Source: Gnetum montanum (lineage: Eukaryota; Streptophyta; Gnetopsida; Gnetales; Gnetaceae). Taken from it: a stretch of DNA of 21,914 bases. Where the stretch lies: NCBI GenBank assembly GCA_015680685.1, contig MNCI01009225.1:546287-568200 (forward strand), in the 5' to 3' direction. Each line of letters begins with the position of its first letter. Within the stretch, counting starts at the first letter, position 1. Positions 1-10,027 of this stretch are shown here, piece after piece. The notes beneath the pieces were generated by a model. That model made no database searches. It was given only the letters and a program-made list of their open reading frames with translations, and had not been told where the DNA came from. The translations under genes were made by a program, and so were the position numbers.

Positions 1-228
1 CTCGAAGTTTCGCTTTGCCTCCAGCTCGGCTCGGCTAAGAGCCAGCCCCGCCTGGATCTTGACGCAGATGAAATTGTACTCTTCAGGGGTTATAACCGTA
101 AAGACGGGCTCTTTCCCCTGAAGCCTCAAGGACCGGCGCAATGGACCCTGAGGTCCCGTTGCACCGGGGGCTGGTCCTGTGACCCCCGCAGGATTCACAG
201 GCGCGACACCCAGATCGAGGGTAACCAT
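1..228 (-). CDS. 5' part of an LTR-retrotransposon ORF (gag-like), runs off the window
   Basis: The minus strand is open for 76 codons from an ATG at 228-226 to the window edge with no stop. It begins MVTLDLGVAPVNPAG and continues through a Gly/Pro-rich stretch, a basic patch (residues 31-39) and an acidic/hydrophobic part with TPEEYNF near residue 48. I do not recognise a domain. The call as the first ORF (gag side) of a retrotransposon is inference: on the same strand, upstream, lie a leader, a possible PBS and an LTR with a TATA box. Codon use is GC-rich and CpG is intact, unlike every other element here, which suggests a younger insertion. A host gene with a retroelement-derived promoter is a less likely alternative. 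The start is the first ATG after the in-frame stop upstream. Confidence 0.5.
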   Translation of the reverse strand, partial: MVTLDLGVAPVNPAGVTGPAPGATGPQGPLRRSLRLQGKEPVFTVITPEEYNFICVKIQAGLALSRAELEAKRNFE

Positions 229-389
229 GGCGGTTGTGTTTGAATAAAAAGAATCCATTGATCAATGAAATCGAAAGTGACTGATAATCAAATCGAAAAG
301 CGAATGGCTGGCAACAAAACACACAAAAGGCTTTCTACCCTGACGAATTTCAAAGAAATCGTCCTTGCGACCGATCTATACCACACGAT
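229..389 (-). other. Untranslated leader of element A, with possible primer-binding site
   Basis: This stretch lies between the putative LTR and the first ORF of element A and holds no long reading frame. On the minus strand a TGGTATAGATCGG sequence (complement of 371-383) sits about six bases inside the proposed LTR edge. It shares TGGTAT and AGA with the initiator-Met tRNA type of PBS but needs a one-base gap, so the assignment is weak. Confidence 0.35.
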
Positions 390-1215
390 TGACCGTAGAC
401 TTCCCTAGAGGTATTACGTCTATGGCTTAGGGTATGGATCTCTAACAGGGTTACCCGAAATATTCGGATCGGAGCCTGAAGGCCCTCCTTCTAGCGCCAG
501 AAAACTGTAACGACAGAAAATATCGGCAGCTGGAAATACCGACCGATATTTCGGCATACACAGTTTTAGCCACGGATCTGCGTGAGGGCGATGCTGGGAA
601 AACAGATCTGCGGTGCCCTGAACGGTCTTGTCGATCAGACAGGGACTTACGGGTTAGTAAAATAATGTAAAGCGCGTAAAAGAAAGCGATCTGATTCGAG
701 GGGCCGTAAAACAAAGGGGAAAGCAATGTGATCAGATTGCGACAGCGATAATGCTAAACACGATGAGAGGAGGCTGGCAAAAGAGAAACACGTAGCTTCA
801 AGATCTACGCTTTAACTCACAAATGTATATTTCGTGTGAGAAATTACACTGGGGAATCCCTGACTACAGGATGTGAAACAAGCACAAAACAACAAGCAAA
901 ACGGTCTGAACAGAAGTTCGATCTACCTCGTGGGCTAAGCTGAGATGCAAGGCGGGCCAAGCTTCGACGTCTACCGATCAACTGTATCTGATCGATAAAG
1001 TCTCTTCAGCAGAAAGATTGCTCCTGTCACCGGTGCTCAAATCTGTACTCTGCTTCAGCTGTAAGGTGATGATGTCCCTGATTGCCAAAGCGCTGTTCTT
1101 TGTATTTCTGCTCCAAAGTGCTAAGTGCTCTGGTGCTCAGAAATATGCTTTTTTTCTTCTCTGAGTTTTTGCTAACCCGAATTTTTGCCAACCTCTGTAT
1201 CTTTGTTAACTGGGG

Positions 1216-1223
1216 TATTTATA
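1216..1223 (-). promoter_or_regulatory. TATA box of LTR A
   Basis: The minus strand reads GGCCTATAAATACCCC. TATAAATA in a GC-rich context is a strong plant TATA box. Transcription would start near 1185 and run left into R/U5 and the ORF at 228. The same octamer occurs in the LTRs of B, C and E. Confidence 0.65.
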
Positions 1224-1319
1224 GGCCGCGACACTTCGCAGAGAAGGCGCAACCTTGATGATGTGGGCTCCGGATGTTGCGGGCCCTACTGGCATGATCT
1301 TTTAAGTCAGACTGTGACT

Positions 1320-1351
1320 ACGCACAACACGCTTGTTTGCGTGTTGTGCGT
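1320..1351. repeat. Perfect hairpin in U3 of LTR A
   Basis: Two 13-base arms (1320-1332 and 1339-1351) are exact reverse complements around a 6-base loop, TTGTTT. The arms contain CGCACAACACGC. The hairpin lies about 100 bp upstream of the TATA box on the minus strand and is the nearest member of the U3 hairpin cluster. Confidence 0.85.
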
Positions 1352-1398
1352 GTGAGAAGTAAGCAAGTGTTGAGCGTGCTTTAATTGTTTTCAGGCTG

Positions 1399-1834
1399 GA
1401 TTACACTCATTCGCATTGCGTTGCGTATATGAGCGTAATCTGGTAAAAACAATAAGCTCAGAGTTGCTTTACGCTCACTACGCAGTTGCGCGTGTCAGAG
1501 CGTAAAACGATGTGTAAATTACGCTCACTACGCAGCTGTGCGTGATAAAGCGTAAGCAATGTACAACTTACGCTCACCACGCGGCCATGCATGACGAAGC
1601 GCAAGTAATGTATGCCTTACGCTCACTATGCAGCTACACGTAGGAAGCGTAAAACGATGAGCAACTTGAATGATAACATACGCAATGATACGCACCGTTG
1701 CGTATTCGAGCGTAAAACAAGTTATGCATGCGCCGGGAAGAAAAGCGTCAAACTGTTGCGCTTCTTTAGACTCTGCCTTTGATTATTTTGGAGCTTATTA
1801 CACTCATCACGCTGCCGTGCGTAATAGAGCGTAA
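1399..1834. repeat. Array of seven imperfect palindromes in U3 of LTR A
   Basis: Seven hairpin units follow one plan: outer arms TTACGCTC / GAGCGTAA, inner arms ACGCA / TGCGT, and a short centre such as GCTG. They lie at 1399-1440, 1468-1506, 1519-1555, 1568-1604, 1617-1652, 1678-1715 and 1798-1834. The middle four start 49-50 bp apart and form a true tandem array with diverged linkers such as AAACGATG. Outer arms of unit 2 are perfect over 9 bp (1468-1476 / 1498-1506). Unit 6 has a perfect inner stem, ATACGCA / TGCGTAT (1688-1694 / 1699-1705). Units at 1399, 1568 and 1798 each have one mismatch in the outer arm. Because the units are palindromic they read the same on both strands. Confidence 0.85.
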
Positions 1835-1910
1835 ACTTGTCCTGGAATGAAGGTGGAATGCGCTCTTGCTTGAATTACGATCCTTTTCCTGAGGCCGACC
1901 CGTAATTTTC

Positions 1911-2126
1911 ACGGTGTTTCACTTGGTAGGATCCATCCTCAATTCAAATCAAAACCAACCACTTTCAATGACTTCACATTGACATTCTAAAGCTAGTCCA
2001 TCCCCTGAGACATAGGAATGCTCTCACAAAACAACCATTGTTCCAAACTGAAGGTAGGAAGTGATAAAGGGCCTTAGTTAGAGGAGATAAGTCAAGTCTC
2101 ATAACTAATGCTTGTAGCCCTTTTAT
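1911..2126. other. Unassigned stretch right of LTR A
   Basis: I see no LTR end, promoter or credible gene here. A short minus-strand open frame (2270 down to 1974) covers it. It has repeated wording in its N-terminal half because it crosses a duplicated DNA unit, so I do not call it as a gene. Confidence 0.4.
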
Positions 2127-2281
2127 TTGGTCTAAGGGGTGTGCTTTGAATTCCCATGGTTTTTTATGGTTGGGAACCACACCATGCAAAGACCCATGCA
2201 TTTTTTCGCATTTAGTTTGTCCAAGGGGTATTCTTTGAATCCTCATCATTTTTTTTATGATGAGGACCACACCATGTAAGG
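2127..2281. repeat. Two-copy tandem repeat, each copy with a hairpin
   Basis: Two units start about 87 bp apart (around 2127 and 2214). They share AAGGGGT, CTTTGAAT and ACCACACCATG in the same order. Each has a hairpin at the same internal place: TTCCCA / TGGGAA (2151-2156 / 2170-2175) in the first, and a perfect 10-bp stem, TCCTCATCAT / ATGATGAGGA (2240-2249 / 2257-2266), with a T-loop in the second. The stem sequences differ between copies but pairing is kept in both. Confidence 0.7.
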
Positions 2282-2600
2282 ACTTATTCGACTTTCTATT
2301 ATGAAATGACGTGGAATGGTAAGAAGCTTATGAGAATACTCTTGTACACAGGAAAATAGAAAAGCACAAAAAATATCACATCACTTTAAATCTACACCTT
2401 GTCCAAACCTTTGATTCCCTCCAAATTCCGAAAACTACACAAGTCACCAATTTATTAAAGTTGCATTAATGAAGAAGAGATTGCATGCTTCCAAAAAAAG
2501 GAAAACCATAGAGTATGTGGATGGGTGGATGATGTGGACTCATAGCCTATTACATGAAAAGAGACCATGTCCTAGTTGTCAATACTGACATTCAAAGTTA
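2282..2600. other. AT-rich stretch without recognisable features
   Basis: I found no reading frame, LTR terminus or repeat that I can defend. It may be the distal 3' non-coding part of element B, or older DNA into which B inserted. The 3' LTR of B was looked for here, as CTTCATCA or TGATGAG edges, and not found. Confidence 0.4.
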
Positions 2601-3040
2601 GAAACTAGACATTAACAATCAAATTATAAATGAAACATACCACCATTGAGTAGTGCATTACCATTGTACCTACCACCTTATTAGCAAAAAAAGTAGAGAA
2701 ACACATCAAACACAAGCAAACATAACCATAAAAGAAAGTAAAAGAGTAGACAATAGATATTGAATATATTAACAATGGTGTAAAAAAAAATCTAAGAGAA
2801 ATAAATAACCTTAAAAATACAAATATGTAAAACAAGAAAAATGTAAAACAAAGAAGATGAAAAAAAAAGTTGTAAAACCAAAAATGTGTAAAAGAAAAAG
2901 GTCAAAAATTAAGGAGTTACTTAAGGTGTTAGTATGGATGGCCATCTCCCCCATGACTAAGTTGGAAGGGAGAGATCCGAAAGATTGAGCGTGGTTGTCC
3001 ATTTGACGAGGTGTTTGGTGCATTGGTTAGCTTAGGCTCA
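2601..3040 (-). other. 3' non-coding tract of element B with a G-run motif
   Basis: Read on the minus strand, the pol frame ends and is followed by CATGGGGGAGATGGCC (complement of about 2941-2954) and then by a long T-rich run down to about 2640. A G-run followed by a T-rich tract after pol is typical of Athila-type elements, which carry long non-coding DNA between pol and the 3' LTR. The G-run could be a polypurine tract or a secondary one. No LTR start follows it directly. Short minus-strand frames in this T-rich DNA are Phe/Leu-rich artefacts. Confidence 0.45.
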
Positions 3041-3044
3041 TGGA

Positions 3045-4290
3045 AAGGTTTTATTTATTGAATGTTGATAAATTGTTTCTTATTTGGGCTGTCAGGTTTG
3101 TAGATGATCATGGCCCCAAATGGAAAAGTCTCATTTATGATGTAAGGTCCTTCCGACAATGTTTGAAATTTGGTTCATTGGGGTACATGTGCAGGATTCC
3201 AATAGAGAACCTTGTCTCCTAGTTGAAACTTAACTTTTCTTATTTTGAGGTCATGGCATTTCTTGCTAAATTCCTTATGTATTTTGTTGGAGGAAAAGGC
3301 CACTAATGAATTTTTTTCTAGTAAGTTTAGACTCATTAATCATTCTTTCTGTGCTAGACTTAGATCTAGGTCAAGATCGTAGGTTGTAGAGAGTGTACGG
3401 AGCTTGGATTGGATGGGCAATGTTGGTAGTTTTTCATACATGAAGCTTCCATGTGGAGCGATAGGTCCAAAGGGCATCATTTAATTTAGTGCTTTAGTCC
3501 CTTTGGTATTTTCTAATGGTACACATTAATATTTTTGTAATCTCCCAATTAGTGACCTCAACTTGACCATTAGCTTGGAGGTGATATGGTGTTGTGAGTT
3601 CATATTCAACCCCCAAGCGTTGCATAAACTTCTAGAAAGTGGCACCTGTAAAATGAGTTCCATTATTATAAATTAATGCACGAAGTACACCAAACCTGTT
3701 TATGATGTTTTGTTGTACAAACCAAGCAACAATGGTGGATGTACAATTAGTAATGGTGGCTGCTTCTGCCCACTTGGTACAATAGTCAACTATGACTATG
3801 ATATATGTCTTTTCATTTGACAAAGGTGTGATGGGATCCATAAATTCAATGCCCCAAATATTGAATGGCTTGAGAGGTTGTATCCATTGTTGTGGCCCCT
3901 CCATTCAAGCTATTATTCCACCATCTCTTTGGCAACGATCACAAGCATAGATAAATTGGTGTTCATCCCTGAAGATTGTTGGCCAATAATAGCCTACCAT
4001 GAGGATTTTTATGGCTATGTGTCTCCCATCATAATGGCCCGTACAAGGACCTTCGTGAGCATCATAAAGAACACGCAGTTGATCTATATCAGGGACACAC
4101 CAACATACCAGGCCATCGGGACAAACCTTGTAAAGGTTTTCATTAATCTCCACAAAATGCTTAACCTAGTGAATAAACTATTGTTTCTTTCTAGTGTCCA
4201 ACCCTTGCGGTAGTTCATGCTTGAGCAGATAAGTGAGGATGATGTCATACCATTTTGGTTCATCAGGCATTTATGCATTAATAGCACCTA
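3045..4290 (-). pseudogene. Integrase domain of element B (decayed)
   Basis: Integrase inserts the cDNA copy into the host chromosome. In order, the minus strand shows: an RNase H-integrase linker (about 4290-4160, with PKWYDIILTYLL); an HHCC zinc-binding domain (4153-3905, DAHEGPCTGH then CDRCQR); the catalytic core (3904 to about 3540); and a C-terminal part with GDKVLYWNPAHVP and EGPYIINETFPFG (about 3215-3110). In the core fragment starting at 3904, the first catalytic Asp is Glu (WGIEFMDP, residue 20). The second is Asn (IYNNGTHF, residue 80). The distal Glu remains in ANGQVEVTN. Several in-frame stops lie between about 3630 and 3230. Loss of two acidic residues predicts an inactive enzyme even without the stops. 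Confidence 0.92.
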
Positions 4291-4329
4291 CAAGGAGAGA
4301 TTTGTCAAGGAATTGATAAGATAAAGGAC

Positions 4330-4720
4330 TCTCATTCTCCTTTTCATCCCATCTTAGTTACGATAAGTGATCTGCAAACACATTCTCCACACCTTTATGA
4401 TCTACCATAGCGAGATCGAATTCCTGAAAAATCATGAGCCATTGTATGAGATAGGGGCCAACTATTGGTTTGTTCATTAGAAATCTGATGGTGCTATGAT
4501 CTATGTGCACAAACACTTTATAGCCAAGCACATAGCGCCTGAACTTCTCCAAGGTAAACACCACTACCATCAACTCCTTTACTATGGTGGTGTAGTTTAG
4601 TTGTGTACTTACAATGCTCTAGCTTGCACAGTAAATGTAATATGGATGTCTTTGATCATACATCTACGTAAGCACTACCCCAAAGCATAATTTGATGCAT
4701 CGGTCATCACATGAAACGAT
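4330..4720 (-). pseudogene. RNase H domain of element B (decayed)
   Basis: RNase H removes the RNA template during reverse transcription. The minus strand shows an upstream MTDASNYALG segment (near 4710-4680) with its catalytic Asp. It is followed in a 71-residue open stretch (4573-4358) by FTLEKFRRYVLGYKV, then VHIDHSTIRFLMNKP and HKGVENVFADHLS. The wording is characteristic of Ty3/gypsy RNase H, and the Asp of IDHS is kept. Stops separate this segment from the end of RT. It is continuous in the pol order with the RT on its right and the integrase on its left. Confidence 0.92.
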
Positions 4721-5870
4721 CTAGACTAATTTGGTGCTTAAAGAATGGAAGTTTCAACAAGTTTTTACTTCAATTATTGAAATGCTGCTTCACATGTGGG
4801 GGTCTAGATGAATGATGCATCCTTCTTTGTCAATTCTACCAGTGGTTTGGTGATTCTGAAAAAATTATTGATGAAGCACCAGTAGTAGCCAATATGACCA
4901 AGGAATGACTGCACTTCTTTGACTATTTTAGGTTGACAGGTTATTCCTTAGATGATCCTTATTTTTTTAGGGTCCACCTTAATTCTTGATTTTGAAATGC
5001 AATGCCCCAAGACTATGCCTTCATGGACCATAAGATGGCTCTTTTGCCAATTGAGTTGGAAGTGTGTTTTGACACATCTCTTCAACACCTGCTCAAGACG
5101 GTATGGGGCTTGCTCAAATGTAGCTCTATAGGTAGAAAAATCATCCATAAAGACTTCTACCCTACTACCAATTTTTTGTTGGAAAATGCTAAGAACTAAT
5201 TATTGAAATGTGGCTAGGGCATTACATAGACCAAATGGCATTTGACAGTAAGCAAAAGTCCCCCAAGGACTTGTGAAAGTTGTCTTTGCTTGGTCCTCTA
5301 GTGCAATTTGAATTTGGTTATAGCCACTATAATAATCTAGAAAGCTGTAATAGCTATGCCCTGAAATGGTGTCCAACACTTGGTTAACGAAAGGCAATGA
5401 GAAATGATCCTTGAAAGTTACCATGTTGAGCAACCAGAAATCAATGCACACCCACCATTTGTCTCCTTTCTTTGGTACAATCATGAGTGGACTGACCCAC
5501 TTACTATGTATGACAGGGTAGATGAATCCCACTTTGAGGAGTTATTCAATCTCCTCTTTAATAATCTATTTTAACTTGGGATTCAAACGCCACTGTGGTT
5601 GTCATTTCAGCTTAATGGTAGAGTCAGTGTATATTCAATGCTGGCATATTCTTAGATCAATCCTAGTAGGTTTGGAATATGACCAAGCAAAGGCTTCTGA
5701 CCATTTTTCCACAACTTTTATTAACCTTTTCTTCTGTTCTATAGTAAGCTTGGCATTAATAATAACTCTCCTTCCATTTTTCAAAAATACGTACTCCATT
5801 CCAACTGGCAGTATCTTCAATTCAAGGGGCTTTTATTTGAAATTGTTAGGAATTTCTAGCTCACCCTAAT
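4600..5870 (-). pseudogene. Reverse transcriptase domain of element B (decayed)
   Basis: The enzyme copies element RNA into cDNA. An N-terminal lead-in (5820-5635, LTIEQKKRLIKVVEKW then AFAWSYSKP) precedes the fingers and palm (5532-5200). The palm carries SKWVSPLMIVPKKGDKW, SFLDYYSGYNQI with the first catalytic Asp, and MPFGLCNALATFQ. After one stop at 5202-5200 the same frame continues through EVFMDDFS, with both active-site Asp residues, to LNWQKSHLMVHEGIVLGH (5148-4948). The connection then follows (SFLGHIGYYWCFINNFF, about 4920-4870). Active-site residues survive; the damage is a handful of in-frame stops. The match to Athila-type RT is strong. Confidence 0.96.
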
Positions 5871-6101
5871 TGACATCATCATTTGCTCCTTCAGAGAGTT
5901 GGTGATGAACTTTCTTGAGTTCATCCATACTTGCAACATATTCATGCATTAGGCCCTCAATAGGTTCCATGCATAATGTACTACTGCTAGAATAAGTTGT
6001 TAGCCACTAGGTGCCCTCTTGTTTTATGGTTGTTGCATCTAGACATCTCTAGATATCAGCTTCTAGTGCACACTACTTGCATGCAAAGATAGATGTTTGC
6101 A
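5871..6101 (-). other. Protease-RT spacer of element B
   Basis: No long frame survives here. The block GGTTCCATGCAT ... AGCCACTAGGTG (about 5963-6012) recurs in element C at about 15728-15781. This shows both belong to one family and gives the left limit of C. Confidence 0.6.
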
Positions 6102-6560
6102 TTACTGACCATAACTTCTGCACACAATGGCATCCTGAATTGCTATACATGATACATGCAACTCTCTTTTTCTTGATCTTTCCAAATTCATTTCTTTTGA
6201 TATCTTCAAAGAAAGATCTCTAATGTCCATTTTGGCATCAATAGTACTTAGCCATGCCCTTCCCATAATAATGGGAAAGTAACCCTTGCAGTTCTCCACT
6301 TTGATTACTAGGAAATTAGTGGGATATGACCACCCACAAAAAGTCATGACGATGTCCTCAACCAGCCCCAATGGAACAATGATGGACTGGTTCGCCAATT
6401 CCAGCTAGATGTTGCTCTTCTTCAAGGGATGCAGGTTCCACATTGTGTACATCTCATGTGAGATCAAATTACCACCAAGACTAGAGTTAAGAAGAGCTTT
6501 ATAAGGCTCATTCCTATCAATTTGTAAGTAAATTAGGGGACTCCTAAGATTAGCTAATTT
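6102..6560 (-). pseudogene. Aspartic protease domain of element B (decayed)
   Basis: Retropepsin cleaves the Gag-Pol polyprotein. The minus strand shows the active-site region (about 6540-6450, ALLNSSLGGNLIS), then a stop, then ELANQSIIVPLGLVEDIV (from about 6403), TNFLVIKV and PIIMGRAWLSTIDAKMDI. The flap and C-terminal motif (MGRAWL) are well kept. The catalytic Asp that should head the active-site triad is Asn: the codon at 6488-6486 reads AAC. The following Gly is Ser. A single G-to-A transition would explain the first change. The protease would be inactive. Confidence 0.85.
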
Positions 6561-9119
6561 TTTGGGTAGGTTGCTAGCTCAAATCCAATCGAATACAACA
6601 TGTGTTAGCATTATAGTATGGATTCCAGAAGGCTTTTGGTTTGAAGGGGACTTGGATAGAGAGGAAACAAAGGAAGTTGGAGGAGTAGGATTACCAACCA
6701 GTGATGTATCTGAGGGCTTTGGTGGACTATGAGGCTAGAAGAAGGGTCTTTCCTTTATTTGTGGTTCTGACCCCCTTGATGGGTTAATTGATTGCAAATT
6801 AACTACCCTCATAGCATTCCCTTGCTATGGTTGTGTAGGCAATTCACCTTGCATGGACAAAGGAGGTGGTAGCTGTGGAGGAGGTGGAGGAGTAGGTGCA
6901 GGAACAAGAGGTTTATGAGGATAGAAGGTGGCATCCCTCCTTGGATAAGGTGATTGGTAAGCTTCAGGAGGGTAGTGGTGGGGTTGGTAAGTAGTAACAT
7001 GACTAGAGGAGTCCCTTGGAGGTGAAGGTTGTTGAACATAGTAACTATAGGGATATAGTTGTTAGTAAGGGTGTTGTTGTCTTGGAGGTGGCAATGCCCA
7101 TGATTGTGGTTGTTGCCACTTCTGGTACAATTCATAAGATTGCAGAGGAGTTCCACTTGGATAATACTTCTGGGGTTGGTGGAACTGTCAAGGATTGCCT
7201 TGTGGATAAGACAATATTTTGGATGTTTACCTTTGTGCAAGTCATGGATGTAAGGCATACACCCCAGATTACTGCAAATGTGACACAACTAGACAACATC
7301 CCTTAGGATGTTCATATTGGCAGACATCACACCCACCATCATCATCTGAATTTCTATTTATAGCCATCTCTCTCGCAACCATTTTACCTTTACCCTTAGA
7401 TATGGTACTTTTTACCTCCTTATACCTCCATCACTCATGCTCACCACTTTGCTCCTTAGACTCTTCAGTAATTTTTAAAACATCTTGAAACCTATTATCC
7501 ATGGAGTCCCATAATTGATCAACCTTAGCCATGATTTTTTATTGCAATATTTGGAATGGCAAGGTTTTCTGATTAACCACCTCATCTCTAGTGAATTCAT
7601 CCTCACTATCACAATATCAAACATCCTTTTTTTCAAATAGAAGGATCCCTGTTGTATTCTTTTGCACTTTTACATTTTCTTAGTTCTCCCTCCTCCTTGG
7701 CTACCTACTTAATTAATTTTTGAGTCTGACAGGTGCTTACCTCTATCAATCTCCTTTAGGAATAGATGTCAAGGGTTTTCCTAGTTTTAGACTACAATCT
7801 GTATATGATATGGTGAAGTTGATCAAGTTGAGAGTATTCATGGCATGGACACCTATGTAACAGAGAGTAGTATCAACCAATAGCAGCATCCAAGTGCTCA
7901 TGATTCCCTTGTTTCCATCCTTGAATTTCTTTTCTTAGATTGGATACTCGAGAGTACGTTTGATATTTATCATTTAATAATTCCAACATCATGCTCCACC
8001 ACTTGATTGATTCTGGCTTCAAGGATTGATACCAATTTTCTTCTTCCTTTATGAGTGTCCTTGGAAATAATTTTAGCTTTTGTTGCCAGTTATTCTCAAT
8101 ATTCTGCAAGGCACATGCATCTTGAAAGGCTTGAAGATGATTTTGTGGATCAACATCATATCCTCCCTCGAACCGAGGAATTTTGTTCATATCCAACCTT
8201 TTTATTTTTCTATCCTTCACATGCCTCGTTGGAATCCTCACAGCCTCTGCAATATTCAACATGCCTCAAGTAGTAAGTAGAGGTTCATCAAGGCCATGAT
8301 GGTGGTGCCTATGATGTTCCCTACTAGCCCTTCTTTCTTGAGGATGGGCCTCTTTGGATTGCCCATGTCTTTGTTCGCAATTGTCTTGATGATCCCTTTT
8401 GTTGTTCTAGTCCCATTGATCACCTCCATCATGGTTATTTCTTCTATAGTCATGATTTGAACTAGAAGAAGACGAAGACAACAATGATTAAGGGGAAGAA
8501 GAAGGAGAACTTGCTCTGCTTTGATGCCTATCACCCTTCTTTCGATGCTCGTGACCACGATCACGATCATGATCTCTTTTGTCCCCCTTTTCTTGACTTA
8601 CTTCTTCAAATCCATTTTTGTCATTAGATCCATTTTGACTAGAACCTAGATTATGGATTGTGGATTGTACATTCTAGTTGAGGGCTCCTTGAACAAAGTC
8701 AAAGAGAGGAGAATCACTAAAGAAGTGGTTACCTTCATCAATTGGGTTGAGTGGAGGTGGAAAGATATTCGACCCCTTGCCTTTCACAAGCTCGTGCTAG
8801 TGCTCCAACTATCGATCCCTTAATTTTTGTGCTTCAGTGGGATGATAATCCCTTGAGTTGGGATCTCGCATCTCATATTCTCCATAGAGAGATGTTGAAG
8901 CCTATGCTATGTGAGAATTAGTTGGAGAATTTTTGTAACAGATCGGTCAGGTGGCAACACAATGTTGCCTTTCATATCGCGTCATCACATCAGTTCATCT
9001 TGATGCAAGATGAAGGTAAAGTCTGGTACATACTCATCGGGATGAGCATACACCACCTAGTATTGTTAAGGCACTTGAATTGCCCTAGGTGAAGATAGGA
9101 TATTGTGAGAAGAAGACAT
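6561..9119 (-). pseudogene. Gag of element B (decayed)
   Basis: Gag packages element RNA. The start is an ATG at 9119-9117 (MSSSHNI), matched by MSSSHKI in element C. A frameshift separates it from a charged N-terminal domain (about 8590-8300) rich in Arg-Asp and Ser (RDHDRDRGH, SRASSPSSSP) and then His (HHRHHHH). The retrotransposon gag core follows (8262-7873: IPTRHVKDRKIKRLDMNKIP, LKLFPRTLIKEEENW, NDKYQTYSRVSNLRKEIQGW). Next come a zinc knuckle (7331-7293, CDVCQYEHPKGCC, spacing C-x2-C-x3-H-x4-C) and a Pro-rich linker (about 6905-6850). Several stops interrupt it. Homologous gags lie at 13546-15470 and 18101-15690. Confidence 0.88.
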
Positions 9120-9258
9120 TTTATGTTAAAAAATAGTGTGCAATTGAGATTTGATTTAAAGATAATAATAAATTTTGTTTCATAGGATTTGACTCTTAGG
9201 GTTCGAACAATGAGGTTACTAAGTTTCACTAGGTTTAGATAGCACATGAAGAACTACA

Positions 9259-9277
9259 ATCCTTGGTAATGGTGCCA
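9259..9277 (-). promoter_or_regulatory. Primer-binding site of element B
   Basis: The minus strand reads TGGCACCATTACCAAGGAT one base after the LTR end CTCATCA. It is a decayed form of the tRNA-Asp-type PBS usual for Athila/Tat elements. Elements C and D have sister sites at the same spacing. Confidence 0.75.
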
Positions 9278-10027
9278 ATGATGAGTGGCAAGGTACCCCT
9301 ATGTCCAACCATATGAATCACAAGCGTTCACGTGTGATTTGGTTGAATTCCGTAGACTATAATTACAAACTACACTAGAGATAAATAATGTATGTATGTT
9401 GTCCATTTGTTGTCTTCCAAATCCCACTTGTGGAATGTAATTATATAGTTAAGTATGACTAAGGCATAAAATTTTTATTATTTTGTGTTTTTATGGAATT
9501 ACTCACCTAGAACAAGAATATATGTAAGAGTGATTAAAAGTAAGAGCGATTAATTGCTAAGTAAACTATAGTCTAATCTAGCCTAACACAAGTGACCATT
9601 CCCACTTCCTAGACACATCCTGAACTTCATGTGAACACTGCTAGGCTATCAAATGCTAATTGTTTCTGAGCTACCAAGCATTACACATATGCTCGAAGGG
9701 GTCATGCTTGTGTATTTTAATGATTTTCTTGATTGATCAAAATTAATTACTTCATAAATAACATTAATGTAAATTGCATAAAATCACAATATGTAAATGC
9801 AAAAGAAAGGAAGTCTCAAGTGATGCAAGGACTAGATCAAAGAGTTCACCTTTATTTCCAACACAATGGTGTACTCAGGTATATCAATGCTTGAATAAAG
9901 ATCCATTCACACTTAGATCTCCTGCTGCAGGAACTTTGAAAATATTTTAACTCTCAAATGAACAAACTGCAAGAGTTTTGTTACTTGACTGCCAAAAAGT
10001 TACTCCTAATTATGCACCTGGGTGCTG

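Larger units (their letters stand above)
390..1910 (-). mobile_element. Long LTR of element A (5' LTR, minus strand)
   Basis: The region has the parts expected of an LTR read on the minus strand. Its 3' edge would end in GGTCA at 390, next to the possible PBS. A clean TATA box lies at 1216-1223, and a structured upstream U3 runs from about 1300 to 1900. R plus U5 would then be roughly 800 bp. The right edge is uncertain: a TGAAAATTACGG start at about 1910 is one candidate, and no second LTR copy is present to prove it. CpG is frequent and undecayed, in contrast to the AT-rich, CpG-poor elements downstream. The identification rests on architecture and not on homology that I can name. Confidence 0.5.

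Noticed and set aside
1468-1652. CRISPR-like look of the 49-50 bp spaced repeats
   Set aside because: The repeats are themselves diverged palindromes, the linkers are short and similar to each other, there are no cas genes, and the context is a plant LTR.
1974-2270. Minus-strand frame of 98 codons as a gene
   Set aside because: Its repeated N-terminal wording comes from translating the duplicated hairpin unit; no motif or promoter supports it.
2605-3023. Small Phe/Leu-rich minus-strand frames as membrane peptides
   Set aside because: They are translations of the T-rich 3' non-coding tract of element B.
3878-4213. Plus-strand frame of 111 codons
   Set aside because: It is antisense to the zinc-binding and core parts of the integrase of element B, which are clearly recognisable on the minus strand.
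5522-5869. Plus-strand frame of 115 codons
   Set aside because: Antisense shadow of the RT lead-in of element B.
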